From Methylococcaceae bacterium NSM2-1 (lineage in GTDB: Bacteria > Pseudomonadota > Gammaproteobacteria > Methylococcales > Methylomonadaceae): 22,218 nucleotides of DNA. The position numbers were made by a program, and so were the translations under genes. Shown here piece by piece: positions 9,356-17,055 of this stretch. Position 1 is the stretch's first letter. Every line of letters starts with the position of its first letter. The notes below the pieces were generated by a model. The model had not been told where the DNA came from, did not search any database, and worked only from the letters and a program-made list of their open reading frames with translations. The stretch is from the NCBI GenBank assembly GCA_002256705.1, contig NQJI01000005.1:1-22218 (forward strand), given 5' to 3'.

Positions 9356-9562
9356 ATGGCAACAGGTACTGTTAAGTGGTTTAACGAATCTAAAGGTTTT
9401 GGTTTTATTTCTCCCAGCGATGGTAGTGCGGATGTATTTGTACATTTTTCTGCAATCGCAAGCGACGGCGGCTACCGCACATTGGCTGAAGGCCAAGCTG
9501 TCAAATATGAAGTAGAATCAGGCGCCAAAGGCCCGCAAGCTTCAAATGTAACTGCAGCTTAA
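9356..9562 (+). CDS. Cold-shock protein, CspA family
   Basis: This 68-residue single cold-shock domain protein binds single-stranded RNA and DNA and acts as an RNA chaperone. RNP1 is K13-GFGFI and RNP2 is V27-FVHF, both intact, and W8 and F9 of the opening TVKWFN motif are present. Length is standard for the family. The ATG at 9356 has GAGGA at 9345-9349. The next gene, about 110 bases downstream on the same strand, encodes another small RNA-binding protein, so the two may be made together. Which csp paralogue this is cannot be decided from sequence alone. Confidence 0.95.
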   Translation: MATGTVKWFNESKGFGFISPSDGSADVFVHFSAIASDGGYRTLAEGQAVKYEVESGAKGPQASNVTAA

Positions 9563-9584
9563 GCTAACGTTACTTATCGACACC

Positions 9585-9614
9585 CAACTCCGCCTAAATA
9601 ACCAAGCGGGGTTG
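9585..9614 (+). terminator. Hairpin between csp and RRM genes
   Basis: CAACTCCGC (9585-9593) pairs with GCGGGGTTG (9606-9614), giving nine pairs with one G-T wobble and a 12-base loop. No U-rich tail follows. It may act as a partial terminator or protect the 3' end of csp mRNA, letting some transcripts continue into the RRM gene. Confidence 0.4.
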
Positions 9615-9671
9615 TGGCATAGCCGGATTATCCGGTCAATCAACTCACCCCCTGAATTTAGGATATGTCTT

Positions 9672-9938
9672 TTGAAACGACTTTTTGTAGGAAACTTACC
9701 TAGCGACGCCACTGAGGCTACAGTTCAAGCTTTATTTTCAGAATATGGCAAAGTTCGCTCCATTCAACTTGTTGCCGATATATTTAGCGGTAAATGCCGA
9801 GGTTTCGGCTTTATCGGAATGGAAGGCCACGAAGCCCGAGCGGCTATAGCAGCACTCGACGGCAACTTATATTGCGGAAAGCCTTTAAAAGTTAAATTTG
9901 AAGAGCCCGCTACAGGTAAAAATGGCAGACGCCATTAA
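9672..9938 (+). CDS. Small RNA-recognition-motif (RRM) protein
   Basis: This is a single RRM domain protein (88 residues) of the bacterial glycine-poor RNA-binding type. RNP2 is LFVGNL (residues 4-9) and RNP1 is RGFGFIGM (43-50), so the aromatic residues that stack on RNA are kept. The rest follows the beta-alpha-beta pattern (ATVQALFSEYGKV, then ARAAIAALDG) and ends in a basic tail, NGRRH. The chosen start is TTG at 9672, preceded by AGGAT at 9660-9664, and gives a protein beginning KRLFVGNL as relatives do. An ATG at 9665 is in another frame and soon stops. A longer upstream reading from 9612 would overlap the hairpin and add unconserved sequence. The role is inferred as an RNA chaperone or cold-stress factor. 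Confidence 0.85.
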   Translation: MKRLFVGNLPSDATEATVQALFSEYGKVRSIQLVADIFSGKCRGFGFIGMEGHEARAAIAALDGNLYCGKPLKVKFEEPATGKNGRRH

Positions 9939-10082
9939 TAATACCCTCCTCTAGCTGAGTACTCACAGCCTTCCGTCAACCATATAACACTAGGTTGACT
10001 TACCTTGCCTCTGCCAATGCGCAGATTAACTGCAAAGGTAAGAAGCAAGATATGGGCATAAAGCACACTAGCAGAGCTATCT

Positions 10083-10102
10083 GGGCGACCCACTGGTCGC
10101 CC
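10083..10102. terminator. Strong GC hairpin downstream of the RRM gene
   Basis: GGGCGACC (10083-10090) and GGTCGCCC (10095-10102) form a perfect 8-base-pair stem with a CACT loop. Only two T residues follow, so it is at best a poor intrinsic terminator. It may end or stabilise the RRM transcript about 145 bases past its stop codon. Confidence 0.45.
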
Positions 10103-10151
10103 TTCCCATGTTCATCATAATAAATTTCCAATTCATCACCCCAGGTTTATT

Positions 10152-10241
10152 AACCTAAAACATCGGTTGAGTAATCCAAAATCCAGTTCGCCCCGATGTA
10201 TAGAAAGGTGAGCAGGATTTTGGATTACTCACCGATTAGGT
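10152..10241. repeat. Long inverted repeat with competing inner stem
   Basis: The left arm 10164-10184 and right arm 10215-10234 are reverse complements over 20 bases except for one extra T (CGGT-T-GAGTAATCC against GGATTACTCACCG). ACCT (from 10152) and AGGT (to 10241) could extend the stem after an asymmetric interior loop. A second dyad, ACATCGG (10160-10166) with CCGATGT (10193-10199), overlaps the left arm, so the two folds exclude each other. It could be a small mobile repeat (MITE-like), a structured RNA, or a phage or plasmid-type control site. No function is known to me. Confidence 0.6.
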
Positions 10242-10354
10242 GAAGCAGTTGGCAAGCCGTTCAGGTTCTGCCGTAAATATTCAAAGGCCTTAAACCACAC
10301 CTCTGCGGACAAAGCTATCCTGCTAAGGTAACTCGCAAAAAATACCACCTCCAT
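10229..10354 (-). CDS. Possible small leftward ORF, unknown
   Basis: A 41-residue frame on the minus strand starts with ATG at 10354 behind a GGGGGAGAAA purine-rich ribosome-binding site. Its protein begins MEVVFFASYLSRIAL and ends GLPTASPNR. The stop lies inside the right arm of the long inverted repeat. I do not recognise it. The site is good but the frame is short, and it may be a chance frame or a piece of an old mobile element. Confidence 0.2.
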   Translation of the reverse strand: MEVVFFASYLSRIALSAEVWFKAFEYLRQNLNGLPTASPNR

Positions 10355-10639
10355 TTTCTCCCCCAGAATGCCATTTAAAGTTCTTGTATCTTACAGGCAA
10401 CAAGTACACATCGGAACCCTAGAGCATGATTAGCTTATCGGAACAACTTATATCTACGCACATGATGCCCCGCGTTGTATAACTGGCGCAAAAGACGGGC
10501 ATTTCAAGTGCAAGTGGCCATTGATGTGTGAATTAAAACCGTATCTGGCTGAAAAGACCTTCGGCTGAGATCGCAAGAAGTTAGCGCCAGTGTGTGTGAG
10601 TTACGTATAGAGATCATTTGCGTGGACAATTTTAACGCG
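10242..10639. other. Intergenic stretch, no clear gene
   Basis: Apart from the weak minus-strand frame at 10229-10354, nothing is recognisable here. The right part (from about 10550) may contain the decayed N-terminus of the following transposase, but no reading frame there is convincing. No terminal inverted repeat of the insertion sequence could be fixed. Confidence 0.4.
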
Positions 10640-11632
10640 CACGGCAATAAAAAAACGGAAGCAAAAAACCCGCAACTAGAAGTGGACCTGGTTTCTTTGG
10701 CCTAAACTGAAAGCCAGAGTGACCCTAAGTTTCAGACGGCGTTTAAGAATACGCGCATCACGGCCAAAGGCAGAGCTACGCCCTTATCGCGGACAAAGAC
10801 TGGAGAGATTGCGAAAAACCCATCGGCAACATACTGAATCACCTGGGTTACCGCCAGCGCCGGGCACAAAAAGCCAAGCCGCTGAAAAAACCAAGGAAAC
10901 GTACACCATCCCTTCGACTAAGCCCAGGACAGGTTTCGGCAACCTTGAGGAGGTCAACAGAGCGTCGGATAACGGCGAGGATTCCTTGCTCATCTCCATC
11001 GACACCAAAGCCAAAGTGGATTTGTGGGATTCCTCGCATGGTGGCACCTCGCGTTGCCAAAAGGTCGCACAAGCCGACGACCATGATCTGGAGGACACGT
11101 CTAAATTAATCCCCTTTGGTATTTTGAAAGTGATGACGGGGTTGCTCATGACACTCTTTGGGATCTCGTTTGAAACCAGCGATTTTATTGTTGATGGCAT
11201 TGAACACTGGTGGGAACGCAATAAAGACAAGTATCAGCATATCAGGCAGTTGGTTATCAACCTGGATGACGAGCCGCACAATTCCAGCCATCGAACCCAG
11301 TTTATGAAGCGCCTGACAGAGTTCTCGTACATCCATGATATTGAAATCGTGCTGGCTTACTATCCGCCATATCACAAACACTAACCTCATTGAACGCTGT
11401 TGGGGAATTCATTGGAAAGGAACGCTATTAAATACCCCAGAGACTGTCTTGGAATGGCGGAATCTATGACCTGGAGGGGTTCCATCCTGCAGTGGAGATG
11501 ATTGAAACTGTTTACAATAAAGGCGTGAGCATCAGTGAAAAGGTTTTTCAATCCATTGCCGACAGGATAACGCGCCACACATCGCTTCCAAAATACTGTA
11601 TACCTATCCAGCCACAAGTTGGGCGACGGTAG
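10640..11632 (+). pseudogene. Decayed ISAzo13-family transposase
   Basis: This is a DDE transposase of the ISAzo13 type, ruined by one in-frame stop and about five frame changes. The pieces read in order. KKTEAKNPQLEVDLVSLA in frame 2 is followed by a stop at 10703-10705 and then DPKFQTAFKNTRITAK. ALIADKDWRDCEKP...GYRQRRAQKAKPLKK is in frame 1 from 10780. After an A-run at 10885-10890 comes the long central part in frame 3 with SIDTKAKVDLW, FIVDGIEHWW, LVINLDDEPHNSS and YYPPYH. LIERCWGIHWKGTLLNTPETVLEW is in frame 1 from 11380. ESMTWRG is in frame 3 from about 11460. HPAVEMIETVYNKG is in frame 2 to the stop at 11630-11632. The catalytic acids are still visible (D in SIDTK, D in NLDD, E in LIERC), but no active enzyme can be made. 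Ends of the element not found. Confidence 0.8.
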
Positions 11633-11716
11633 GTATTTTTTACGGATTGCCTAAAGCCATAAACTGCTACAAGGACGTATGTGTTATTTGGCGTCGGATA
11701 TTTGCCAGTAAAGGGC

Positions 11717-11728
11717 GTCAAATTTGAC
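11717..11728. promoter_or_regulatory. 12-base perfect palindrome upstream of the regulator gene
   Basis: GTCAAATTTGAC is an exact palindrome about 270 bases before the response-regulator gene. It could be an operator or a leftover of the insertion sequence. The rest of 11633-11994 is AT-rich with no gene seen; TTGCCAGTAAAG and TTGGCAGTAAAA recur near 11702 and 11776. Confidence 0.3.
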
Positions 11729-11994
11729 CTTAAAATTTATTATCACATTGTTTTTTAATGTTTATTTATGTTTTGGCAGTAAAAGCCGACATTGAAAGCG
11801 GTAAAACTTGGACGCCATTTTACAATTAAATAGAGCTAACTGAGTACTGATTAGATTTATGGGGTTGGATTTCCTAATATTTCTACTATTATTAAATTGC
11901 AAATTATATTTTTTAATAAAGAGGTTTTAACAAGGCCAGGCATTCATCATTTCGAATAAAAATAATTTTTTAGAACATTGCACGATTCAATACT

Positions 11995-12825
11995 ATGAAA
12001 ACATTAAATAATATTGCAGTTTTTGATAATGATAAAAGTTTTCTAGCCATGTTGAAAGGATACTGTTATGCAAACAATATTGCGATGACAGAAGTCGTCT
12101 TCGATAGGGATGGGATCAATGAAGTAGTAAAACTAACACCGGCTTTAATAGTCGTTCCACTCGATTTGGTAAATACCGCAAATAAGAGTTTTGAAATAGC
12201 TTTATTGAGACGGGCACGCGCAAACGGCCAGATAAAAATCTGTGGTTTAAATAAAAACTCTACAGACATTATTTCAGCCGGGTTGTCAGGATGGATCGAT
12301 GTAATCATAAATTATCCGTTCGATATTGGAGAGATTGACGGGTACCTTAAAAAAATAAACAGTTGTTTGACGGAAAGAAGAAGGCATAAGGATAGGCGTT
12401 CGTCTACAGACAGAAGAAGTATCGAATCTAATAGTAATGGTAACGATGGGTATAAAGAAACCAGAAATTCGGGATTTAAAGATTTCCAAATTGATCAGCG
12501 CAACAGGTGTGTGTTTTTAAAAGGACATAAGGTCGATCTAACACCTAAAGAATTTGAGTTGGTTGAACTGCTCTCAACGGATGTTGATCGTATCTTTATG
12601 GCTGATGAAATCATAAAGCATCTTTGGCCGGAAAATAACCGGGCTACAAAATCGGATCTTTATCAATACATGCACTTATTAAGAAAAAAAATAGAAAAAG
12701 ACCCTAATAATCCGCAATGGATAATGAACGTCAAAGGGTTTGGATACAAGCTGAATATAGGTAACTCTCGGGACAATCGTACCATGTTGTTCTCATCAGC
12801 AATTGCTGGCGATGCTGATTATTAA
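11995..12825 (+). CDS. OmpR-type regulator with degenerate receiver domain
   Basis: This is a 276-residue DNA-binding regulator. The N-terminal receiver-like domain (about 1-120) keeps the fold signatures AVFDNDKSF and PFDIGEID. The phosphoacceptor position is P55 (PALIVVPLDL, where family members have LIVLDL), the conserved lysine before PF is Y107, and only D11 and D13 remain of the acidic pocket. It should therefore not be switched by ordinary aspartyl phosphorylation. A basic linker (ERRRHKDRRSSTDRRS, about 127-142) leads to a complete winged-helix domain (about 160-256) with LTPKEFELVELL, the DNA-recognition helix region TKSDLYQYMHLLRKKI and the closing VKGFGYKL hairpin. The tail of about 20 residues is unconserved. 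No kinase gene lies nearby. The ATG at 11995 has no strong ribosome-binding site. Target genes unknown. Confidence 0.85.
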   Translation: MKTLNNIAVFDNDKSFLAMLKGYCYANNIAMTEVVFDRDGINEVVKLTPALIVVPLDLVNTANKSFEIALLRRARANGQIKICGLNKNSTDIISAGLSGWIDVIINYPFDIGEIDGYLKKINSCLTERRRHKDRRSSTDRRSIESNSNGNDGYKETRNSGFKDFQIDQRNRCVFLKGHKVDLTPKEFELVELLSTDVDRIFMADEIIKHLWPENNRATKSDLYQYMHLLRKKIEKDPNNPQWIMNVKGFGYKLNIGNSRDNRTMLFSSAIAGDADY

Positions 12826-13049
12826 TCACCGCCTTATTCCGATACTCTCGAATACTCCACCTGCCTGTTTCATTGCGGCGGATTAATTCAGTGCCATTCC
12901 TCTCATAATCATTCGATTTTCTGGGGCGTGATCAGCACGGCTTTCTCATAAAAATTTTACTTGCCTAAGCATTGATTCTACATCAGAAATCGAATCTACG
13001 AACTTCTCTATCTTGGACTAAAAATTTTTCGGAGAGAATTTTCGAATTA
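12826..13049. other. Intergenic stretch, nothing recognised
   Basis: The bases between the regulator and the transposase remnant hold no open frame that I can support, no clear terminator and no promoter. Near 13020-13045 an AAAAATTTTT palindrome and two AATTTTCG-like words occur. Decay from the neighbouring insertion sequences is likely. Confidence 0.35.
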
Positions 13050-13367
13050 GCTCAATGGCTGGACCGCACAACAGAGCCATGATTTGAGCCTGGTTGCCAG
13101 CTTTGGTTATCAATGGCCTATTACCACTTTGTCTTGCCACATCATAGCTTACGTCGACCCTTGAAAACACCTGATCTTATCCGTAAGACAGGCACTCCAA
13201 AGCGACGAAAACCGATCACACCATCAATGGCGACGGGCATTACCGATCAGGTGTGGACAACAACCGAGTTACTATCCTATCGGGTAACCGCTCAATTCCT
13301 GGATCAATTGCCAAAGATAAAGCCCTTGTTGTTTGCCTTGCCAACTGAGGTCCATCAAGAAAAATAA
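13050..13367 (+). pseudogene. C-terminal remnant of a DDE transposase
   Basis: The open part (13113-13367, 84 residues) reads AYYHFVLPHHSLRRPL, then KRRKPITPSMATGITDQVW, then TTELLSYRV. The first segment matches the end of the catalytic core of many insertion-sequence transposases (YY-F-RPH-SLR), and the second the common TPAMA-G-TDH-W motif. The DDE core is missing, and upstream of 13113 only a short out-of-frame trace is left. The piece ends with LDQLPKIKPLLFALP and stops 15 bases before the alkaline phosphatase gene, so the old insertion reached right up to that gene. The family was not assigned. Confidence 0.65.
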
Positions 13368-13382
13368 GGGACAATAACGATT

Positions 13383-14981
13383 ATGAAAAAATTTATGGCT
13401 TATTGCCTTATCAGCGTTGCCTTGTTGAGTTGCACAACCCTGGATACAACCCGGCCAACAGAAGCTAAGGTTAAAAATGTCATCATGATTATTGGTGACG
13501 GCATGGGGCCGCAGCAGGTCGGATTATTATTGTCTTACGCCAGACAAGCGCCACATGGCGTTATCGCTAATCGCGCGACGGCGCTGGACCGCATGATGGA
13601 CCCGGGGCGACTGGGCATTTCCATGACCTACACCGCCAATACTTTGGTCACTGATTCTGCTTCGTCCGCCACGCAACTGGCAACTGGCAAGTTTGCGGGC
13701 GCGGAAATGCTGGGTCTGGATAAAGATGGCAACACCCAGGAAAAGATTATCGAAAAAGCCAGGCGATTGGGCAAAGCGACAGGGTTAGTTTCAGATACGC
13801 GTATTACTCATGCAACGCCCGCCGCTTTTGCCGCACACCAGACTTACCGTAGTCAGGAAAACAATATTCCTGAAGATTTACTGGCAACCGAAGTGGATGT
13901 CCTGTTGTCGGGTGGTTTAGGTTACTGGATACCCGAGCAGGCCAGTGACAAAAAGTCTTTGATTCATCAACAATTAGTACAAGCAACCGGCAATAGCGTT
14001 GAGATTAAATCGTCCCGCAAGGACACCAAAAATCTGTTGACCATTGCTCAACAAAAAGGCTACACACTGGCTTTTAATAACGAGCAATTGCAACAGGCAA
14101 ACGGTAAAACGCTGGGCTTGTTTGCAAACTCCGGGATGCAGAATGGTATTATTGAAACGCAATTCAAAAATGATACCAAACGTGTTCAACCGACTTTAAA
14201 AGATATGTCGGCACAAGCTCTGAAAATCCTTGCCCGTAATGAGCGGGGATTTTTTCTAATGATAGAGGCGGGGCAAATTGATTGGGCCTCTCATCGAAAT
14301 GATACCGGGTTGTTGTTACATGAAATGCTGAGATTTAATGATACCTTGAACACCGTGCTGGATTGGGCGGCTAATAGACAGGACACGCTTATTATAGTCA
14401 CGGCGGATCATGAAACAGGCGGCTTTGGCTTTAGCTATTCTGCTGAAAATATCCCAAAACCTCACAAGTTACCGGGTGGCGCATTTGCTGACGGAACTTT
14501 ATTTCAGCCCAACTTTAACTTTGGCAATCCTGAAGTATTGGACAAACTGTATGCACAACGACTGAGTTATCGCGATATTTTTGCTCAATTTGATGCGCTA
14601 CCCAAACAACAGCAAACACCTTTAAAACTTGCTGAACTGGTGAATCGCTATACAGAGTTCAAGATTACCGAAGTGCAAGCCGTAAAAATTCTGGCCACTG
14701 AAAACAATCCATTTTACAAGGCAGGTCATGTTTCACTCGGTGAAAAAACTGTGTCGAAAATGGAGGTTAATGGTCAATTTTTTGTCAATCAGAAAGAGAA
14801 TCGTGAAAATTTATTGGCACAGGCTGTGGCTAGCAGTCAGCAGGCAGTTTGGGCTACGGGGGCTCATACCAGTACGCCGGTGTATGTTTTTGTAAGCGGC
14901 CCGGAACGAACCATGCGACCCTTTGCAAAAATCCTGCATCATACCCAACTGGGACAATTGGCTATTGATGCCTTGCATTGA
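13383..14981 (+). CDS. Alkaline phosphatase, lipoprotein, PhoA superfamily
   Basis: This is a phosphate monoesterase (532 residues) that releases phosphate from organic phosphates outside the cytoplasm. A short signal ends in the lipobox LLSC with C17, so it is a lipoprotein, unlike soluble E. coli PhoA. The metal-binding IGDGMG has D39. The catalytic serine is S92 in VTDSASSATQLATG. HATPAAFAAH, then EAGQIDWASH, and TADHETGG carry the remaining zinc and magnesium ligands. The C-terminal GAHTSTPV holds the last conserved histidine. All motifs are intact. The ATG at 13383 has AAGGGA at 13366-13371, just overlapping the stop of the transposase remnant. No PHO box was found directly upstream, where the insertion-sequence remnant lies, so expression may differ from that of relatives. 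Confidence 0.92.
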   Translation: MKKFMAYCLISVALLSCTTLDTTRPTEAKVKNVIMIIGDGMGPQQVGLLLSYARQAPHGVIANRATALDRMMDPGRLGISMTYTANTLVTDSASSATQLATGKFAGAEMLGLDKDGNTQEKIIEKARRLGKATGLVSDTRITHATPAAFAAHQTYRSQENNIPEDLLATEVDVLLSGGLGYWIPEQASDKKSLIHQQLVQATGNSVEIKSSRKDTKNLLTIAQQKGYTLAFNNEQLQQANGKTLGLFANSGMQNGIIETQFKNDTKRVQPTLKDMSAQALKILARNERGFFLMIEAGQIDWASHRNDTGLLLHEMLRFNDTLNTVLDWAANRQDTLIIVTADHETGGFGFSYSAENIPKPHKLPGGAFADGTLFQPNFNFGNPEVLDKLYAQRLSYRDIFAQFDALPKQQQTPLKLAELVNRYTEFKITEVQAVKILATENNPFYKAGHVSLGEKTVSKMEVNGQFFVNQKENRENLLAQAVASSQQAVWATGAHTSTPVYVFVSGPERTMRPFAKILHHTQLGQLAIDALH

Positions 14982-15018
14982 TCATTTAAGGAATGGAACT
15001 TTGATAACGGGTACAAGA

Positions 15019-15056
15019 GCAGGAAGCGCACAATTCGCGACTAATACGCTTCCTGC
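15019..15056. terminator. Hairpin after the alkaline phosphatase gene
   Basis: GCAGGAAGCG (15019-15028) and CGCTTCCTGC (15047-15056) are exact reverse complements around an 18-base loop. It begins 37 bases past the stop codon. No T tract follows, so it may be a factor-dependent terminator, an mRNA-stabilising element, or a repeat. Confidence 0.45.
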
Positions 15057-15165
15057 CTCAGTGCAGCCAATGGACTTGGGCGATACCAATGGTGCGCGAT
15101 GCGCATCCTAATAAAATTTTACCTCTCACTCCCCACTCATCTTTCTTGATCCAAATGAGTAAAGC

Positions 15166-16938
15166 TTGAACAAAATCGACATTAAATTCGCATTGCGTCA
15201 TTTTTCTGCTGCTATCGCCATAGTAGCGAGCATTATCTTAATAAGTTCTGCCAGTCTTTACAGTGCCGAATCTATCCAGACGGAACACTTCAGGCTGGAA
15301 AGACTCTTTCCTAGCGATGCCCTCCTCCCCTCGGTTACCTTTGATGAAAGTATTATCGCCTCGCCGGTGCTGGATTTGTCGCAAGGCAAGCCGCTTGTCA
15401 TTGTGCCTGCTTCAAATGGCATTATTGCAGCACTGGATGGCGAAACGGGCGCTTTGGATTGGCAAATCAATGCGCCGACACCTGAAGGCCAACTGGCTCA
15501 ACTTATTTCAACGCCGGCAATAATTGGCGATAAGCTGGTTATTCTTTATCAATGCCTGGAAAAAGGTGTGCGCACCAGCCATCGTTTAGCGGTTATTGAT
15601 CTTACTAACAAACAGCTGGACGAAGCGTTTCCTGTGCTGGTGTTGTCTGCAGAAAAACCCGCAACTGACGGAGTTGGAACGGTAAAATTTAATCCACCAA
15701 CAGCATTTTCACATTCAGCGATAAAACATGCGCTCAAACCGGGTTCTGAATTTGGTTACCTGTATGCTGCCTTTGGCAATTCTGGCGATGAACAACCCTA
15801 TCATGGCTGGCTTTTTGAAATTGACATGGATGCCTGGCACGTTTCCAAGCAAGAATATGAAAATGAGGACGCAAATCCCGCGGTAAGTAGTGTGTTGTTA
15901 ACAACGCCAGAGACTGAATGTCCGGTAACAAAAGAGTATGGCAATCAGGAAATGATTTGCGGCGGCGGTATTTGGACGCCGCCAGGCCCTCAAATTTATC
16001 CGTCTGATGATGAGTTTGAATTATTTGTCCCCACGGGTAATGGACAAATTGATCTTGGCCGGCATGATTATGCCAATACCATTATGCGCTTGAAGCCGGG
16101 ACTTAAATTTGATGCAGGGTGCGATGAGAATTTGTGTGCAAATTTTAATCCGGCTAACCCCGACAAGGCATGCATGGCATCCTGCAAGAATTTGTTTATT
16201 CCCCGTTTGCTGGAAGGTGATGCCCCATTAAGGCCTGCTACAGGTGAATGCGATAATAAATCCTACTGGGAATGTCTGGCCTGGATGGATTACGATTTGG
16301 GTGCCAGTGCGCCGGTAAAAGTCGACATGAATAGTGGCCATTCGGTACTGGTACAGCCGAGTAAGGACGGTGGTGTCTATTTAATCGATGCCGAGCATCT
16401 GGGAACTCAATATGATCGCTTGCAAATTGTTGATGTGTGTGGAACCAAAGCCGATGAATGCAAGTTTGGCTGGATGGGCATGATTGTCACTCAACCCGTG
16501 CTGACTTCTATTGATGAAGAACCTGTTGTGGCAATTCCTACTTTTGTCGCTGATAAAACTCATCCGGCCGGATTGGTGGCATTAAAGATTGTGCTGGAAG
16601 AAGGTCAACCAAAATTTAAACGCTTTTGGCAATTTCCTGATCCTTCAAGTCCTGAAGCCTTGCAAACGTTCAGAAGTCATCCCTCTCTACCTATTATTAG
16701 CACACAGGGTAAAAACGCTAATGCTACCGTTTGGATTATAGACATCGGTAATCATGGAACCGTTTACGGAGTTCGTGTAAAGGATGGTGCGTTGGTGGCT
16801 AAACAGGCGTTAAAAGGGGCCGGACGACCACTTTCTGCTCCGTTAATCCATGCTAACAATATTTACGTAGCTTCCATTACGCCGGGCACGAATAAAGCCA
16901 TGATAGAAGCTTACCGTATCAAAACAACAAATGATTGA
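15166..16938 (+). CDS. Secreted cysteine-rich PQQ-like beta-propeller protein
   Basis: This 590-residue exported protein has a signal peptide (basic start, then hydrophobic 13-31, cleavage about 30-34). Blade-like repeats of the quinoprotein type include GIIAALDGETGALDWQ from G85, GGVYLIDAEHLG and GTVYGVRVKDGALVAKQ near the end. About eleven cysteines occur, many clustered at 319-370 (C319, then LCANF, ACMASC, GEC, WEC), suggesting disulfides and life outside the cytoplasm. I cannot see the classical PQQ dehydrogenase ligands or a haem CxxCH, so enzyme activity is not claimed; a binding or scaffold role is as likely. The start is TTG at 15166. An ATG at 15155 is out of frame and stops after four codons. 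Same strand as the phosphatase, about 185 bases downstream. Confidence 0.7.
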   Translation: MNKIDIKFALRHFSAAIAIVASIILISSASLYSAESIQTEHFRLERLFPSDALLPSVTFDESIIASPVLDLSQGKPLVIVPASNGIIAALDGETGALDWQINAPTPEGQLAQLISTPAIIGDKLVILYQCLEKGVRTSHRLAVIDLTNKQLDEAFPVLVLSAEKPATDGVGTVKFNPPTAFSHSAIKHALKPGSEFGYLYAAFGNSGDEQPYHGWLFEIDMDAWHVSKQEYENEDANPAVSSVLLTTPETECPVTKEYGNQEMICGGGIWTPPGPQIYPSDDEFELFVPTGNGQIDLGRHDYANTIMRLKPGLKFDAGCDENLCANFNPANPDKACMASCKNLFIPRLLEGDAPLRPATGECDNKSYWECLAWMDYDLGASAPVKVDMNSGHSVLVQPSKDGGVYLIDAEHLGTQYDRLQIVDVCGTKADECKFGWMGMIVTQPVLTSIDEEPVVAIPTFVADKTHPAGLVALKIVLEEGQPKFKRFWQFPDPSSPEALQTFRSHPSLPIISTQGKNANATVWIIDIGNHGTVYGVRVKDGALVAKQALKGAGRPLSAPLIHANNIYVASITPGTNKAMIEAYRIKTTND

Positions 16939-16965
16939 TGTAGCCCGGCCAACCTGAACAGTTTA

Positions 16966-16994
16966 TTGTCATAAAAATATCACAGAAATGTCAT
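16966..16994 (+). promoter_or_regulatory. PHO-box-like triple heptamer
   Basis: Three heptamers lie exactly 11 bases apart: TTGTCAT (16966), ATATCAC (16977) and ATGTCAT (16988), joined by AAAA and AGAA. The PhoB site of E. coli is CTGTCAT repeated with a 4-base AT-rich gap, so the first and third match at six of seven positions and the second at four. TTTAAT at 17010-17015 could be the -10 box. The direction points to the small membrane protein gene. Confidence 0.6.
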
Positions 16995-17055
16995 CATGCT
17001 TTAACCTGGTTTAATCACAATACGCCTATTCAATAGTTATTGAGGGCTAACTGCC

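Noticed and set aside
9939..10640. CRISPR array or tandem repeats in the long gap
   Set aside because: Only dyads are present; no regularly spaced direct repeats were found.
10784..11230. Long minus-strand frame opposite the transposase
   Set aside because: It is the mirror of the decayed ISAzo13 coding sequence; the plus-strand pieces show clear transposase motifs and the minus frame shows none.
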